From assembly GCA_004292955.1 (NCBI GenBank), contig RDXX01000008.1:124001-188000 (forward strand): DNA of 64,000 bases, in the 5' to 3' direction. Positions 26,157 through 35,834 of the stretch are shown one piece after another. Under the pieces are notes generated by a model. The model did no database searches. It was not told the origin of the DNA and saw only the letters and a program-made list of their open reading frames with translations. Made by a program: the position numbers and the translations under genes. Source of the DNA: Oscillatoriales cyanobacterium. Its GTDB lineage: Bacteria > Cyanobacteriota > Cyanobacteriia > Cyanobacteriales > Microcoleaceae. Position 1 is the first letter of the stretch. Each line of letters starts with the position of its first letter.

Positions 26157-27230
26157 ATGGTAGATTCGCTCAAAAAACCCGCTTTTGCCCAGCAGCAAGA
26201 AGCGAAAACCCCAGCCAAAGAAACTATTCTCACACCGAGATTTTACACAACAGACTTTGACGAGATGGCCAAAATGGACATCTCGGTAAACGAAGCCGAA
26301 CTCGAAGCAATTATCAAAGAGTTCCGCGTTGACTACAACAAAACCCACTTCGTGCGCGATGCCGAGTTCGATCAATCTTGGGAACACATCGACGGCGAAA
26401 AGCGGAAGTTGTTTATTGAATTCCTCGAACGCTCTTGCACCGCTGAGTTTTCCGGCTTCTTGCTCTACAAAGAATTGGCACGCAAACTCAAGGACAAAAA
26501 TCCGGTACTCGCCGAAGGTTTCTTGCTGATGTCCCGCGATGAAGCGCGGCACGCCGGATTCCTGAATAAAGCGCTGTCGGATTTTGGTTTGTCCCTAGAT
26601 TTGGGTTTCTTGACAAAGAGCCGTAGTTACACCTTCTTCAAGCCGAAGTTTATTTTCTACGCCACTTACTTATCCGAAAAAATCGGTTATTGGCGCTACA
26701 TCACGATTTATCAGCACTTGAAAGCGCATCCTGAAGATCAGATTTATCCGATTTTCCGATTCTTTGAAAATTGGTGTCAGGATGAAAACCGCCACGGAGA
26801 TTTCTTCGATGCGGTGATGAGAGCTCAGCCTCAGATGTTGAATGATTGGCGCGCTAAGCTGTGGTGCCGTTTCTTCTTGCTGTCGGTATTTGCGACAATG
26901 TATCTCAATGATATCCAGCGCGGTGGTTTTTATCGATCGCTCGGACTCGATGCTCGCGAATACGACATTGAAGTGATCAAAAAAACCAACGAAACAGCAG
27001 GCCGCGTTTTCCCCGTCATGCTCGACGTAAACAATCCAGAATTTTATGAACGGTTGGATGTTTGCCTCAAAAACAATCAGCAATTAACCGCGATTGTTGA
27101 GTCTAAAACTCCGAAAGTTTTGCAATTGTTCCAAAAATTGCCTTTGTATTTATCCAACGGTTGGCAGTTGGTGAAACTGTACTTCATGAAGACGATCGAA
27201 TCACCTTCTGTTGAAGGTGCAGTCCGTTAA
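26157..27230 (+). CDS. acsF: Mg-protoporphyrin IX monomethyl ester oxidative cyclase AcsF
   Basis: 357 residues. Di-iron ligands are visible in [38 protein letters not shown] and [20 protein letters not shown]. The start [20 protein letters not shown] fits the family. The oxygen-dependent enzyme closes the isocyclic ring E to form divinyl-protochlorophyllide, on membranes together with Ycf54. It is monocistronic, with a strong terminator at 27257-27288. Cyanobacteria may carry a second, low-oxygen copy; which paralogue this is cannot be told from sequence alone. Confidence 0.96.
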   Translation: MVDSLKKPAFAQQQEAKTPAKETILTPRFYTTDFDEMAKMDISVNEAELEAIIKEFRVDYNKTHFVRDAEFDQSWEHIDGEKRKLFIEFLERSCTAEFSGFLLYKELARKLKDKNPVLAEGFLLMSRDEARHAGFLNKALSDFGLSLDLGFLTKSRSYTFFKPKFIFYATYLSEKIGYWRYITIYQHLKAHPEDQIYPIFRFFENWCQDENRHGDFFDAVMRAQPQMLNDWRAKLWCRFFLLSVFATMYLNDIQRGGFYRSLGLDAREYDIEVIKKTNETAGRVFPVMLDVNNPEFYERLDVCLKNNQQLTAIVESKTPKVLQLFQKLPLYLSNGWQLVKLYFMKTIESPSVEGAVR

Positions 27231-27256
27231 GTTTTAATTTTCGAGCCTCTGTTACG

Positions 27257-27288
27257 GCGGTTCTGCGATGGCAGAGCCGCTTTTTTTT
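27257..27288 (+). terminator. Intrinsic terminator of acsF
   Basis: Stem GCGGTTCTGC / GCAGAGCCGC (10 pairs, one G-T) with loop GATG, directly followed by eight T residues. It lies 27 bases after the acsF stop. Confidence 0.88.
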
Positions 27289-27290
27289 GG

Positions 27291-27296
27291 TATAAT
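27291..27296 (+). promoter_or_regulatory. Candidate -10 box of the Uma2 gene
   Basis: A perfect TATAAT 38 bases before the ATG and immediately after the acsF terminator. No convincing -35 is visible because the expected place is the terminator stem. Confidence 0.4.
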
Positions 27297-27334
27297 GTTA
27301 GTCTCATTTTGATGCGCGTCGCTCTGAGGATATT

Positions 27335-27937
27335 ATGGTTGTACAAACAGAAAAACGCTACTGCACTCCCGAAGAATATCTGCAATTAGAAGAAGCTGCG
27401 GAGTTTAAAAGTGAATACCGTGATGGAGAAATAGTGCCAATGACAGGTGGAACAACGAATCACAATGAAATCGCAGGTAATTTTTATGCCCGCTTTAAAT
27501 TGACTTTGGGAAGGCCGAACTATCGCGTGTATATGGGTGACGTGCGTTTGTGGATATCGCAATATCGCCTTTACACTTATCCCGATGTCATGGTGATTTC
27601 TGGAGAGCCTGCTTATGAGGGCAGCGGTACGACTACGGTAACTAATCCGGTGCTGGTTGTTGAGGTTTTGTCAAATTCAACCAAAAATTACGATCGAGGC
27701 GATAAATTTCAGTATTATCGATCGATCCCCAGTCTTCGAGAATATATTACGATCGACCAATATAAATGTTATATCGAACAATTTGCTAAAAATTCAGAAA
27801 ATAAATGGGTATTAACAGAATATACAACGGCTGATGAAGTTATGACATTAAGTGCGATCGAATTTCAAATTCAATTGAGCGAACTTTACCAAGGAGTTAA
27901 TTTTGAGATGAAGGGTGATTCAACAGTTGACAGTTGA
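27335..27937 (+). CDS. Uma2 family endonuclease-like protein
   Basis: 200 residues: KRYCTPEEYLQLEEAAEFKS, EYRDGEIVPMTGGTTNHNEI, then RLYTYPDVMVISGEPAYEG with the acidic metal ligand, and LVVEVLSNSTKNYDRGDKFQ with the E and K of a PD-(D/E)XK fold. The 3' end runs into a TTGACAG heptad repeat, so the last residues (STVDS) come from repeat sequence. Role unknown, as for other Uma2 proteins. Confidence 0.9.
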   Translation: MVVQTEKRYCTPEEYLQLEEAAEFKSEYRDGEIVPMTGGTTNHNEIAGNFYARFKLTLGRPNYRVYMGDVRLWISQYRLYTYPDVMVISGEPAYEGSGTTTVTNPVLVVEVLSNSTKNYDRGDKFQYYRSIPSLREYITIDQYKCYIEQFAKNSENKWVLTEYTTADEVMTLSAIEFQIQLSELYQGVNFEMKGDSTVDS

Positions 27938-27955
27938 CAGTTGACAGTTGACAGT
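27924..27955. repeat. Heptad tandem repeat TTGACAG
   Basis: Four to five units of CAGTTGA/TTGACAG at the 3' end of the Uma2 gene. The inverse orientation (CTGTCAA) occurs at 28374-28404, and further units near 38504-38527 and 38869-38899. Short tandem heptads of this kind are known from cyanobacteria. Confidence 0.7.
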
Positions 27956-28134
27956 TTGAGAGCCACCTCTACCTAGAAGGAAGAGGATTGGAGTAATGAA
28001 TAGTCTGATTTTAATTTCTCCCTCAAGGGGTTCCGGCTTTCAACCAATTCTTTCTGGTAATATGCGATCGGGAAGACGCAACTCTTTTGTAGACTACAAA
28101 GCAGATGCACACAACTGGATAACTTTGATGACAG

Positions 28135-28302
28135 TTATAAATTGTAGGGTGCGTCGCTCACTGGCAGCCTGGTTGAGGGCGAGAATTATTCGTGGCGACG
28201 CACTCTACGTCGTTATTAATCCCGGTTATAAATTGTAGGGTGCGTCGCTCACTGGCATCCTGGTTGAGGGCGAGAATTATTAGTGGCGACGCACCCTACG
28301 TC
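28135..28302. repeat. Direct duplication of a 77-bp palindromic element
   Basis: Copies at 28135-28211 and 28226-28302 are almost identical (TTATAAATTGTAGGGTGCGT ... GCGACGCAC(C/T)CTACGTC). Each has inverted ends, TAGGGTGCGTCG and GCGACGCACCCTA. A short frame over the first copy is not a gene. Confidence 0.75.
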
Positions 28303-28405
28303 TCTGGTTTTTCGTACTAAATTGATGCTGATTTTTCATCAACTTTATCAAAATTCAGGGTTTTAAAACCCCGCTGTCAACTGTCAACTGTCAACTGTCA
28401 ACTGT

Positions 28406-31231
28406 TTACCGCCATTCACCCTGAAGCGTAAACGCAGCCCAATAATAGGGAGACTGCCACTGTTTCTGCTGCAACATTTCCAATTGCGCCGCCCTTAAAG
28501 CTGCTGCTGGCGTTAACCCTTTTTTCAGCATTCCCTGATAGAAACTCGACATTAACTTCGAGGTTCCTTCATCATCCACACTCCACAAACTCACCACCAC
28601 TCGCTTCGCCCCAGCATACATAAATCCTCTCGTCAATCCCACCATGCCTTCGCCTTGAATGTTCTGCCCCAATCCGGTTTGACAGGCACTTAAAACTACT
28701 AATTCTGCTGCTAATTTGAGATTGAAAATATCCGTAAGCCGCAGGAATCCGTTTAAGGGTTTGCCATTTTCGTCTACTAAGGACATGAGGATTCCTGATA
28801 ATTCCGGGTTAGTGCTATTCGCGAAACCGTGGGTGGCAAAATGAATGATTTTATATTGGCTTAAATTCGGGCTGGTGGCTGTGGCGCGACTGGCTGCAAA
28901 ATCCAAAGATTCGGTGCGAGAATTGGCAGGAACTAAGGCTTGAATGATTTGAGCTTCTTGGCGAGTGAATTTTAAACGGTCAAACTGTACGTTATTGTTG
29001 CCTCGGGAGCGACTTAAACCGGGATTTGCTGATTCTACCGCTTGCTCAGTGGTGGCTGAAGAATAATTTTTAATTCGTTCGTCGTTACCGCTAAAAACTG
29101 GATCGGCGAGAATTGCTAAAGTGCGAGTAGGGGCTTGTCTGTCGCTATAGTTTTGTCTTAAGATTCCCAAGGTGGAAGCGGAAGGCAACAGCACAATTTC
29201 ATGGTTTACTATTAAAGGCGGATTCCCATTTTCACCGGATTTTCCGGGGAGCGAAAGGGCGGCAAAGGGAAGATAATTCAAAACACCATCGCCAACAATC
29301 AGCAGGCGTTTTTGACCGAGTTGGGCAGCAACGGGCTGTAAAATAATTTGACTGAGGGCGTTGCTAGCTTCAGCGACTCGATTGGGGATGTCTCGGTAGC
29401 GCGGATCAGTGACAGCAGCACGAAAGTTTTTGGCAGTTGTCTCGATTTCGGCAGCTTTTGGTAATTCATAACTGGTAATGCTGGTTTTCGTCACAGCCCA
29501 GAGATAGCTGCGGTCTTTTCCTAAAGAATACTGGAGTAAAATTGTATTCTCGTCGAGGATTTGTTGTTGAATCTGTGAAAGAGTTAGGGGTTGCGGTTGG
29601 GTGAGGGCGGCGTACCGGGGGCTGGTGGTGCGGATTTGGGTTTGAATGTCCTGATATTGTGTGATTAAAGTTTGCCGCTGTTGTTCTAATTCTGCTTCTT
29701 GGGCGGGAGTGTGGTTGGGGCGATTTAGAACTTCGATTCGTCGTTTTTCAAGGGCATCGAGTTGCTGTTGTAAACTGCGTTCTCGCTGCAATAATTCTGG
29801 GGCGACACCTTGACGAATATCGGCGTTTGCTTCTTGCAAAAGTTCGAGGAGGCTGCGGGCGCGGGAACGTTCGCTGGCTTCAAAGGCTTTGGTATCATAA
29901 CCAGATTTGGGTTGGGTTTTGTGCAGTTGCATTAACAGGTCAATGTAGAACTGGTAATAGTTTTGTACGGTGGCAAAGTATGAGGTGCGGAGTTCTGGGC
30001 CAGCAACTTTGGTGCGGAGGCTTTCAATAATTTTGAGGGAGGTTTCAATATTAGTGAGGGCTTCAGTGAGATTGCCTCGATCGCGTTTGGCAAAAGCGAT
30101 GTTGTAAAGGCTGACAGCTTCCCCACTGCGATCGCCCACTGCCCGTCTCAGCGGAAGGGACTGGCTCAAATACTCTAGGGCTTTCTGCTTCTCTCCCAAA
30201 TCTGAGTAGACACCGCCGATGTTGTTGAGGGTGGTAGCTTCCCCACCGCGATCGCCTACTGCCCGACTCAGGGGAAGGGCCTGAATGTAATACTCTAGCG
30301 CTTTCTTTTTTTCTCCCAAATCATCGTAGACTAAGCCAATGTTGTTGAGGGTCGTAGCTTCTAGAGAGCGATCGCCTACGGCCCGACTCAGCGGAAGGGA
30401 CTGGCTTAAATATTCTAGTGCTTTCTGTTTTTCTCCCAATTCTGAGTAGACACCGCCGATGTTGTTGAGGGTGGTAGCTTCCCCTTGAGCGTCGCCCACA
30501 GCCCGTCTCAGCGGAAGAGATTGGCTGTAATACTCTAGCGCTTTCTGCTTCTGACCCAAATCTGAGTAGACTAAGCCAATGTTGTTGAGGGTGGTAGCTT
30601 CAATAGTGCGATCGCCCACGGCCCGACTCAGGGGAAGGGACTGGCTGAAATATTCTAGTGCTTTCTGTTTTTCTCCCAATTCTGAGTAGACTAAGCCAAT
30701 GTTGTTGAGGGTGCGGGCTTCCTCTAAGCGATTGCCTACTGCCCGACTCAGGGGAAGGGCCTGAATGTAATACTCTAGCGCTTTCTTTTTTTCTCCCAAA
30801 TCTGAGTAGACTAAGCCGATGTTGGTGAGGGTAATAGCTTCTAGAGAGGGATCGCCTACGGCCCGACTCAGTGGAAGAGACTGGCTGTAATACTCTAGCG
30901 CTTTCTGTTTCTCTCCCAAATCTGAGTAGACTTTGCCGATGTTGTTGAGGGTGACAGCTTCTCCACCGCGATCGCCCGCTTCTCGATACAGTTTTAATGC
31001 TTCTTCAAACTTGGCGATCGCACCTTTTAAAGATTCCGCCGTCCCTTGCTGGTACAGTTGGAGCCCTTCTTTCAAGGATTTTTCAGCCGCAGCAGCAGTG
31101 TTTCCCCCTCCCTGCTGCGATACCCCTTGACTAATTTGCATCGCACTGGGTGCCGCCACCGCTGGAACTCCTAGGAGGATACTTGCACCTACAGCTATCC
31201 CCCAAACCCACAGCCTGAGATTCATAAACAC
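28406..31231 (-). CDS. TPR-CHAT domain protein (caspase-like protease), exported
   Basis: 941 residues. An N-terminal signal-like segment ([20 protein letters not shown], then VAAPSA) precedes about eight 40-residue TPR units of the Kinesin-light-chain type, each close to [20 protein letters not shown] and [12 protein letters not shown] helical region with coiled coil ([18 protein letters not shown]) follows, then a C-terminal CHAT domain. The catalytic dyad is visible as [11 protein letters not shown] (His) and [12 protein letters not shown] (Cys), so the enzyme is probably active. CHAT proteases can be switched by TPR partners. The DNA of the TPR part is a tandem repeat with 120-base period (about 30120-30960), suggesting recent expansion. 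Confidence 0.92.
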   Translation of the reverse strand: MFMNLRLWVWGIAVGASILLGVPAVAAPSAMQISQGVSQQGGGNTAAAAEKSLKEGLQLYQQGTAESLKGAIAKFEEALKLYREAGDRGGEAVTLNNIGKVYSDLGEKQKALEYYSQSLPLSRAVGDPSLEAITLTNIGLVYSDLGEKKKALEYYIQALPLSRAVGNRLEEARTLNNIGLVYSELGEKQKALEYFSQSLPLSRAVGDRTIEATTLNNIGLVYSDLGQKQKALEYYSQSLPLRRAVGDAQGEATTLNNIGGVYSELGEKQKALEYLSQSLPLSRAVGDRSLEATTLNNIGLVYDDLGEKKKALEYYIQALPLSRAVGDRGGEATTLNNIGGVYSDLGEKQKALEYLSQSLPLRRAVGDRSGEAVSLYNIAFAKRDRGNLTEALTNIETSLKIIESLRTKVAGPELRTSYFATVQNYYQFYIDLLMQLHKTQPKSGYDTKAFEASERSRARSLLELLQEANADIRQGVAPELLQRERSLQQQLDALEKRRIEVLNRPNHTPAQEAELEQQRQTLITQYQDIQTQIRTTSPRYAALTQPQPLTLSQIQQQILDENTILLQYSLGKDRSYLWAVTKTSITSYELPKAAEIETTAKNFRAAVTDPRYRDIPNRVAEASNALSQIILQPVAAQLGQKRLLIVGDGVLNYLPFAALSLPGKSGENGNPPLIVNHEIVLLPSASTLGILRQNYSDRQAPTRTLAILADPVFSGNDERIKNYSSATTEQAVESANPGLSRSRGNNNVQFDRLKFTRQEAQIIQALVPANSRTESLDFAASRATATSPNLSQYKIIHFATHGFANSTNPELSGILMSLVDENGKPLNGFLRLTDIFNLKLAAELVVLSACQTGLGQNIQGEGMVGLTRGFMYAGAKRVVVSLWSVDDEGTSKLMSSFYQGMLKKGLTPAAALRAAQLEMLQQKQWQSPYYWAAFTLQGEWR

Positions 31232-31504
31232 CCGCCTTAAACAAGACCTTGTTAACCGGTATCATAGTCGATCGCACATTGTCATATGCGTTTTTCCTGC
31301 CTGGGTGCCAATTACATAGGCAGCATATTGTGAAACAATAGTCGCTACCGCCGATCGCCCCACGTGACAAGCATTATTGCCTGCATCGGGTTTGTAGCAG
31401 CGAATGTTAAAAGTCATAATAGTAATTTTTACGCTCTTTTCAACTGATTATTTTAAAATTAGCGATCGCCCCCAAATCTAGCATCTACTATTTTCGGTTA
31501 TTTT

Positions 31505-33019
31505 ATGCAACTCAACAAAAAACAATTCAACAGATCCACTCTTGTTTTTGGTCTAGGAATGCTCGGTGTGTTCCTATTTTCTTTGACTCTGCGCTTTTGG
31601 GAACTGGAGCGATTTAACGCCTTCGTATTTGACGAGGTTTATTACGCGAAGTTTGCCAACGATTATCTGACTAAAACACCTTTTTTCAACGCTCACCCGC
31701 CGCTAAGTCAGTACATAATTGCGATCGGCATTGCGATCGGCACCCACCTGCCCTTCGGCAAAACAGCCGTCAACGGTCTAGCCGGCTCAACGCTTTCCCC
31801 TTGGGATTACCGCTGGCTAAATGCTCTCACAGGCTCCTTTATTCCCCTAGTTGTCGGAGCCCTGGCTTATCAGCTAGTGCGCCGCCGCACCTTTGCTTTT
31901 CTGGCTGCTTTCTTTATCGCCTGCGACGGTTTATTTTTAGTTGAATCTCGCTACGCGCTCAACAACATTTATCTAGTTTTGTTCGGAATCTTAGGACAAC
32001 TATTTATTTTAAAATCCGTAGAATCAGAAGGCAAAAAGCGGTGGCTTTGGCTGGTGCTAGCAGGAATAGGTTTCGGCGCTTCTGCTGCTATCAAATGGAA
32101 TGGGCTGTGGTTTCTATTCGGTACGTATCTAATTTTAATCTGCGCTTGGGTAGTGCGTTTAATCCAAGGAAACCGAGGAGATGAAGAACAGAGTGCCGAG
32201 GTAAATCCTGCTCTCCTGCCGCCCGAAAGTCCCGTACAAAGACTGACTCAACTCAAATTCTTAGAAGTAATTTTGAGTCTAGCTGTGATTCCTGTTTTAG
32301 TTTACAGCATCTCCTGGATTCCTCACCTGCATCTCAATCCAACTCCCAACTTTTGGCAGATGCAAACGGAAATTTTGACTTATCACCAGCGGATTAAAAG
32401 CGGGCCTGACGTGCATCCTTACTGTTCGGCGTGGTACAGTTGGCCTTTGATGCTGCGCCCGATAGTCTACTTCTACAAAAGTATTAGCAGCAACGCACCA
32501 TCAGATCCAGTTTTGCCGCCTTTACCCAGCGGTGTAAACCCGGTAATTCTTGATGTTCACGCGATGGGAAATCCTTTGCTTTGGTGGCTGTCAACTTTAG
32601 CTTTACTGCTAGTAATAGGAGTTTTGGTTCACCGGGTTTTAGTGTGGAGGGAAACGCGCCGGGTGGCTTCTGTTGACGCGATCGAACAGCAGCGGCCGAT
32701 TTTGTTTCCGCCGACTACTGAAATGTGGATGGCGCTGTATTTAATAGTTAATTGGGTGGCTAATTTGCTGCCTTGGGTGAAGGTGACTCGCTGCGTATTT
32801 TTGTACCATTATATGGGCTGTTCTGTGTTTGCAGCTTTAGCACTTGCTTGGTGGACTGACAGGTGGCTGCACAGCCCACAAACTCGCCTCCGAGGGATGG
32901 GGGTAACAATAATTTTTATGGTTTTGGGTGCTTTTATTTTCTGGATGCCTCTCTATTTGGGATTGCCTTTGTCACAAATGGAATGGAAAATTAGGATGTG
33001 GCTGCCGTCTTGGGTTTAG
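31505..33019 (+). CDS. PMT family glycosyltransferase (dolichyl-phosphate-mannose-protein mannosyltransferase-like, GT39)
   Basis: 504 residues, an integral membrane protein with about ten hydrophobic helices. The first outer loop carries the PMT signature LRFWELERFNAFVFDEVYYA and FFNAHPPLSQYIIAIGIAIG, with the acidic D-E pair needed for lipid-linked sugar transfer. KWNGLWFLFGTY, HLHLNPTPNFWQMQTEILTY and LPWVKVTRCVFLYHYMGC match later family motifs. It probably glycosylates exported proteins. It is followed by a hairpin at 33053-33073. Confidence 0.9.
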   Translation: MQLNKKQFNRSTLVFGLGMLGVFLFSLTLRFWELERFNAFVFDEVYYAKFANDYLTKTPFFNAHPPLSQYIIAIGIAIGTHLPFGKTAVNGLAGSTLSPWDYRWLNALTGSFIPLVVGALAYQLVRRRTFAFLAAFFIACDGLFLVESRYALNNIYLVLFGILGQLFILKSVESEGKKRWLWLVLAGIGFGASAAIKWNGLWFLFGTYLILICAWVVRLIQGNRGDEEQSAEVNPALLPPESPVQRLTQLKFLEVILSLAVIPVLVYSISWIPHLHLNPTPNFWQMQTEILTYHQRIKSGPDVHPYCSAWYSWPLMLRPIVYFYKSISSNAPSDPVLPPLPSGVNPVILDVHAMGNPLLWWLSTLALLLVIGVLVHRVLVWRETRRVASVDAIEQQRPILFPPTTEMWMALYLIVNWVANLLPWVKVTRCVFLYHYMGCSVFAALALAWWTDRWLHSPQTRLRGMGVTIIFMVLGAFIFWMPLYLGLPLSQMEWKIRMWLPSWV

Positions 33020-33052
33020 ATTAGAATATATCTCTCCATAAAAGCCTGTATA

Positions 33053-33073
33053 GGGCAGGCATCTTGCCTGCCC
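33053..33073 (+). terminator. Hairpin after the PMT gene
   Basis: GGGCAGGC / GCCTGCCC 8-base perfect stem with loop ATCTT, 33 bases after the stop. No T-run, so it may be a repeat acting as an RNA-stabilising hairpin. Confidence 0.45.
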
Positions 33074-33202
33074 CACAAGAGTTTTTATAGATTTTCATAA
33101 AGACTAAATCTTATGTCTAAAAACTCTCCAAAAACCTCAGAGGAAATGGAAGCGATCGCCCGCGCACCAAACCTTGTCGAAATCAACAAATAAATCCGCG
33201 AC

Positions 33203-33742
33203 TTGATTATAGATTATGCCATTGGATCTGCTATTTTGGGACTCAACCCGCTGCCGGGAAGTATGACGGTGACGCTACTGGTGGCGAGCGTGTTGCTATT
33301 AAAAATGATGCGGGATATTGGGGCAAAATGGGGCTATCCAAAAGGTCAAGATGCGCTGGCGATCGGAGGCAATCTGTTCGGGGGTTTTGGTTCTTTTTGG
33401 GTAGCGTTTATGGCTTGGATATCGATGTATGGTTTGGGTTTGTTTGTGCCGTTTGTGGGCGGTTTTGCGGTGGCTTCGTCGCTGTTTGCACTGACTTGGA
33501 GGGTGGGAAAGGCGACTCACCTTTATTATGCTAGCGGCCGCCAAATGAATGCAGCGGAACTCAAGGAAGTTTTCGATAGTTCTCAACCGGAAGGGGCGGC
33601 TTTGTTTGAGGCGAATATTGGGGCGATCGCCTTTCCAGCTCAAGTAACAGAAAATCCGATTAAATCTCTCACTGATGACTTGATAAATGGTAATATAAGT
33701 CAAGAGGAGTTTCAGGAAAAAATTAAAGACTTTATTCATTAA
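33203..33742 (+). CDS. Hypothetical membrane protein with 5' end cut off by an in-frame stop
   Basis: 179 residues if translation begins at TTG 33203. A glycine-rich double membrane segment (LAIGGNLFGGFGSFWVAFMA and YGLGLFVPFVGGFAVASSLF) is followed by a charged helical C-terminus ending SQEEFQEKIKDFIH. The natural start seems to be ATG 33113. That frame encodes MSKNSPKTSEEMEAIARAPN and LVEINK, meets TAA at 33191-33193, and then continues in the same frame with IRDLIIDYAIG. One base change (for example CAA to TAA) would explain it. The family is not recognised; the protein resembles small cyanobacterial proteins with glycine-zipper helices. It may be a pseudogene. Confidence 0.6.
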   Translation: MIIDYAIGSAILGLNPLPGSMTVTLLVASVLLLKMMRDIGAKWGYPKGQDALAIGGNLFGGFGSFWVAFMAWISMYGLGLFVPFVGGFAVASSLFALTWRVGKATHLYYASGRQMNAAELKEVFDSSQPEGAALFEANIGAIAFPAQVTENPIKSLTDDLINGNISQEEFQEKIKDFIH

Positions 33743-33764
33743 TACCTGTCACCAAAATAAAACC

Positions 33765-34619
33765 ATGAAATTCTCCCTAGATGTAGAAAACAACCCCGCA
33801 GGTTGGCCGGATCACACTCAGCTACCAGAATCCGACGGCACTTTTGTGAAAAACTTTCAAGAACATCCCCAAAGCATTCTGTTAACTGATTCTATTACTC
33901 CGATCCTCCAAAGCATTCATCCAGATGCTGATTACTGTATCGGTCAAGATAGCGGGATTTATTGGCGATTGACTGAGCCACTAGAGCGTGGTGCGGAAGC
34001 ACCTGATTGGTTTTACGTGCCAAATGTCCCGCCAACATTTGACGGTCAAGTGCGTCGTTCTTATGTGATGTGGCAAGAGTTTTTAGCACCATTAATTGTG
34101 TTAGAATTTGTGTCGGGAAATGGTGCAGAAGAACGAGATAGAACGCCTTTGTTGCGAACTGGTCAACAGGAAACTAAACCTGGCAAATTCTGGATTTACG
34201 AAAATGTCATCCGTCCGGAATTTTACGGGATTTATGAGGTGACTAAGGCGAGTGTCGAAGTTTACCATTTAGTAGGCCGTAGCTATCATTTACTTCCGGC
34301 AAACGATCGCGGTCATTATCCAATTCCACCGTTAGGAGTGGAATTGGGAATTTGGCAGGGAAGGTATCAAAATGTTGAGTTACCTTGGCTGCGCTGGTGG
34401 GATAGTGAAGGGAATTTGCTGTTAACTGGCTTTGAAAGAGTTGAGGAAGAACGGCAAAGGGCGGAACAAGAACGGCAAAGGGCTGAACAAGAACGGCAAA
34501 GGGCTGAACAAGAACGGCAAAGGGCTGAACAAGAACGGCAAAGGGCCGATCGCGCTCAAGAAGAATTAGAGCAATTGCGCGCTCAATTGCGATCGGCTGG
34601 AATTGAACCTCAATTATGA
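33765..34619 (+). CDS. Uma2 family endonuclease-like protein with coiled-coil tail
   Basis: 284 residues of the larger Uma2 type. The domain has DWFYVPNVPPTFDGQVRRSY and LAPLIVLEFVSGNGAEERDR, with the acidic residues of the PD-(D/E)XK core, then KFWIYENVIRPEFYGIYEVT. The C-terminus is a tandem array of the heptad AEQERQR (five copies, identical at DNA level as 21-base units, about 34450-34550) forming a coiled coil, then LEQLRAQLRSAGIEPQL. The same end motif (LSAQLRGVGIEPEA) closes the Uma2 at 36628, so the two are close paralogues. Confidence 0.88.
   Translation: MKFSLDVENNPAGWPDHTQLPESDGTFVKNFQEHPQSILLTDSITPILQSIHPDADYCIGQDSGIYWRLTEPLERGAEAPDWFYVPNVPPTFDGQVRRSYVMWQEFLAPLIVLEFVSGNGAEERDRTPLLRTGQQETKPGKFWIYENVIRPEFYGIYEVTKASVEVYHLVGRSYHLLPANDRGHYPIPPLGVELGIWQGRYQNVELPWLRWWDSEGNLLLTGFERVEEERQRAEQERQRAEQERQRAEQERQRAEQERQRADRAQEELEQLRAQLRSAGIEPQL
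34450..34552. repeat. 21-bp tandem repeat in a Uma2 gene
   Basis: About five copies of the 21-base unit GAACGGCAAAGGGCTGAACAA with only third-position changes, encoding the heptad (ERQRAEQ) of a coiled coil. Likely variable in copy number. Confidence 0.8.
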
Positions 34620-34735
34620 GGGAAACCTTTGTTGACAGTGGGAAAGTAGCAATTAAGGACGAGGTGAGAAACTGGGTTTTTTATTAAAATCATTAGATTG
34701 CAGCCAGCAGATTAGGTAAAAAACCCGTTTTTTGA

Positions 34736-34864
34736 TATAGCCTTTCGAGCGAAAGATGAGGTATGACTATAAATGAATTTTTTCATGCGACTTCGGTTAC
34801 TATATTATACACATAAGAGGGCTAAAGCCCAACAACGTACCTGACTTTTTTGAGAACCGCTATA
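34736..34864. mobile_element. MITE-like element, 129 bp
   Basis: Begins TATAGCCTTTCGAGCGAAAG (34736) and ends GAGAACCGCTATA (34864). The ends are imperfect inverted repeats of about 29 bases, and the internal AGAGGGCTAAAGCCCAACAA is shared with the copy at 21521-21627. It lies 24 bases before the truncated lipase frame. Confidence 0.6.
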
Positions 34865-34888
34865 TTGATATTTAGAGTTAGTGTATGA

Positions 34889-35431
34889 CCAAGTATATTC
34901 CAGCAAAAATTACCCGCCTACGCTACAAAAGAAAGTAAGCTTTTCAGTAATTCCTACGGTACAATTCATCCCGGTTTTTCAACCATCTACAGCAATATTG
35001 CCACTCAAACGCTGGACATTGCCAAAAAGCTGAATCCGTCGGTTCCTTGCTATCTATCGGGCCACAGTTTGGGTGCTGCGATCGCGACTTTGGCTGCGAT
35101 CGACATTGCGGTGAATGTTCCTCGGTTGAAAAAGCAGGTGCAGTTGTATACTTATGGCAGTCCGAGGGTGGGCGATCCGGTGTTTGCGAGGGAGCACAAT
35201 CGAGTTGTACCGAACAGCTATCGAGTGGTAAATTTGGCGGATGCTATTACGCTGGTGCCTTTTACGGTGTTCTTTAAGACTGAATATGTGCACGTGGGTG
35301 AGGAGTGGGCTTTTTTGGCGCCTAATGGGGATGTGATGCCGAATCATGTGGTGGATAGTTACAGAAGTGCGATCGACAAACAAGTCGAAACCAACAAACC
35401 CCGAACCTCCCCAAATTCCGGGTTAAAATAA
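34889..35431 (+). pseudogene. Truncated class 3 lipase
   Basis: The open frame from the stop at 34886 encodes 180 residues: FSNSYGTIHPGFSTIYSNIA, then the nucleophile elbow SVPCYLSGHSLGAAIATLAA (Ser of GHSLG), VQLYTYGSPRVGDPVFAREH with the catalytic Asp expected in VNLADAITLVPF, and a late histidine (YVHVGEEW or NHVVDSY). The N-terminal third of a lipase, including the FRGT oxyanion strand, is absent, and there is no start codon with a ribosome binding site. The MITE-like element just upstream may mark the break. Confidence 0.7.
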
Positions 35432-35834
35432 ACAGAATAATCCGGGCGAATAGAATTCGCGCCTATACAAACAATGTCCGCCTCCACGGACTCAATAAAA
35501 GAGATAAATGCCAATTTAAAGAAATAGTATAAAATAGACCTCTTGCAAAAATAGTTAGGACGATGCTCAAAGCCATCCCACAACAATCTTTTTTCTTGTG
35601 GGATGGGCTTCTAGCCCGTCCCAAAATTTGGTTAAAAGGATTTTTGCAAGAGGTTTAATGTAATTTTTAATGAATTTGATACGATCTCAAACACCAAATC
35701 AGCTTTTATTGATACTCTTATCTTCAGTCCACCTCCGCGGACATTGTTTGTGTAGCCCCGAATTCTATTCGGCGGGCTTTATTTGTGAAACATCGCAATT
35801 AATTCGGCGGGCTTTATTGGTGAAACAATACGTT
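35432..35834. other. Intergenic region with repeats, no gene
   Basis: 403 bases. It contains TCCGCC-type short repeats, a CTTGTGGGATGGGCTTCTAG element (about 35597-35624) with the flanking inverted TCCCACAACAA, and two copies of TTCGGCGGGCTTTAT(T/T)(T/G)GTGAAAC near 35767 and 35807. Nothing coding. Confidence 0.4.

Noticed and set aside
27996-28238. 80-codon plus frame after the Uma2 gene
   Set aside because: Mostly made of the 77-bp repeat element; no domain and no ribosome binding site.
30120-30960. Regular repeats of 120 bases considered as a CRISPR array
   Set aside because: The period is a coding TPR repeat in one open frame; there are no short palindromic repeats with unique spacers.
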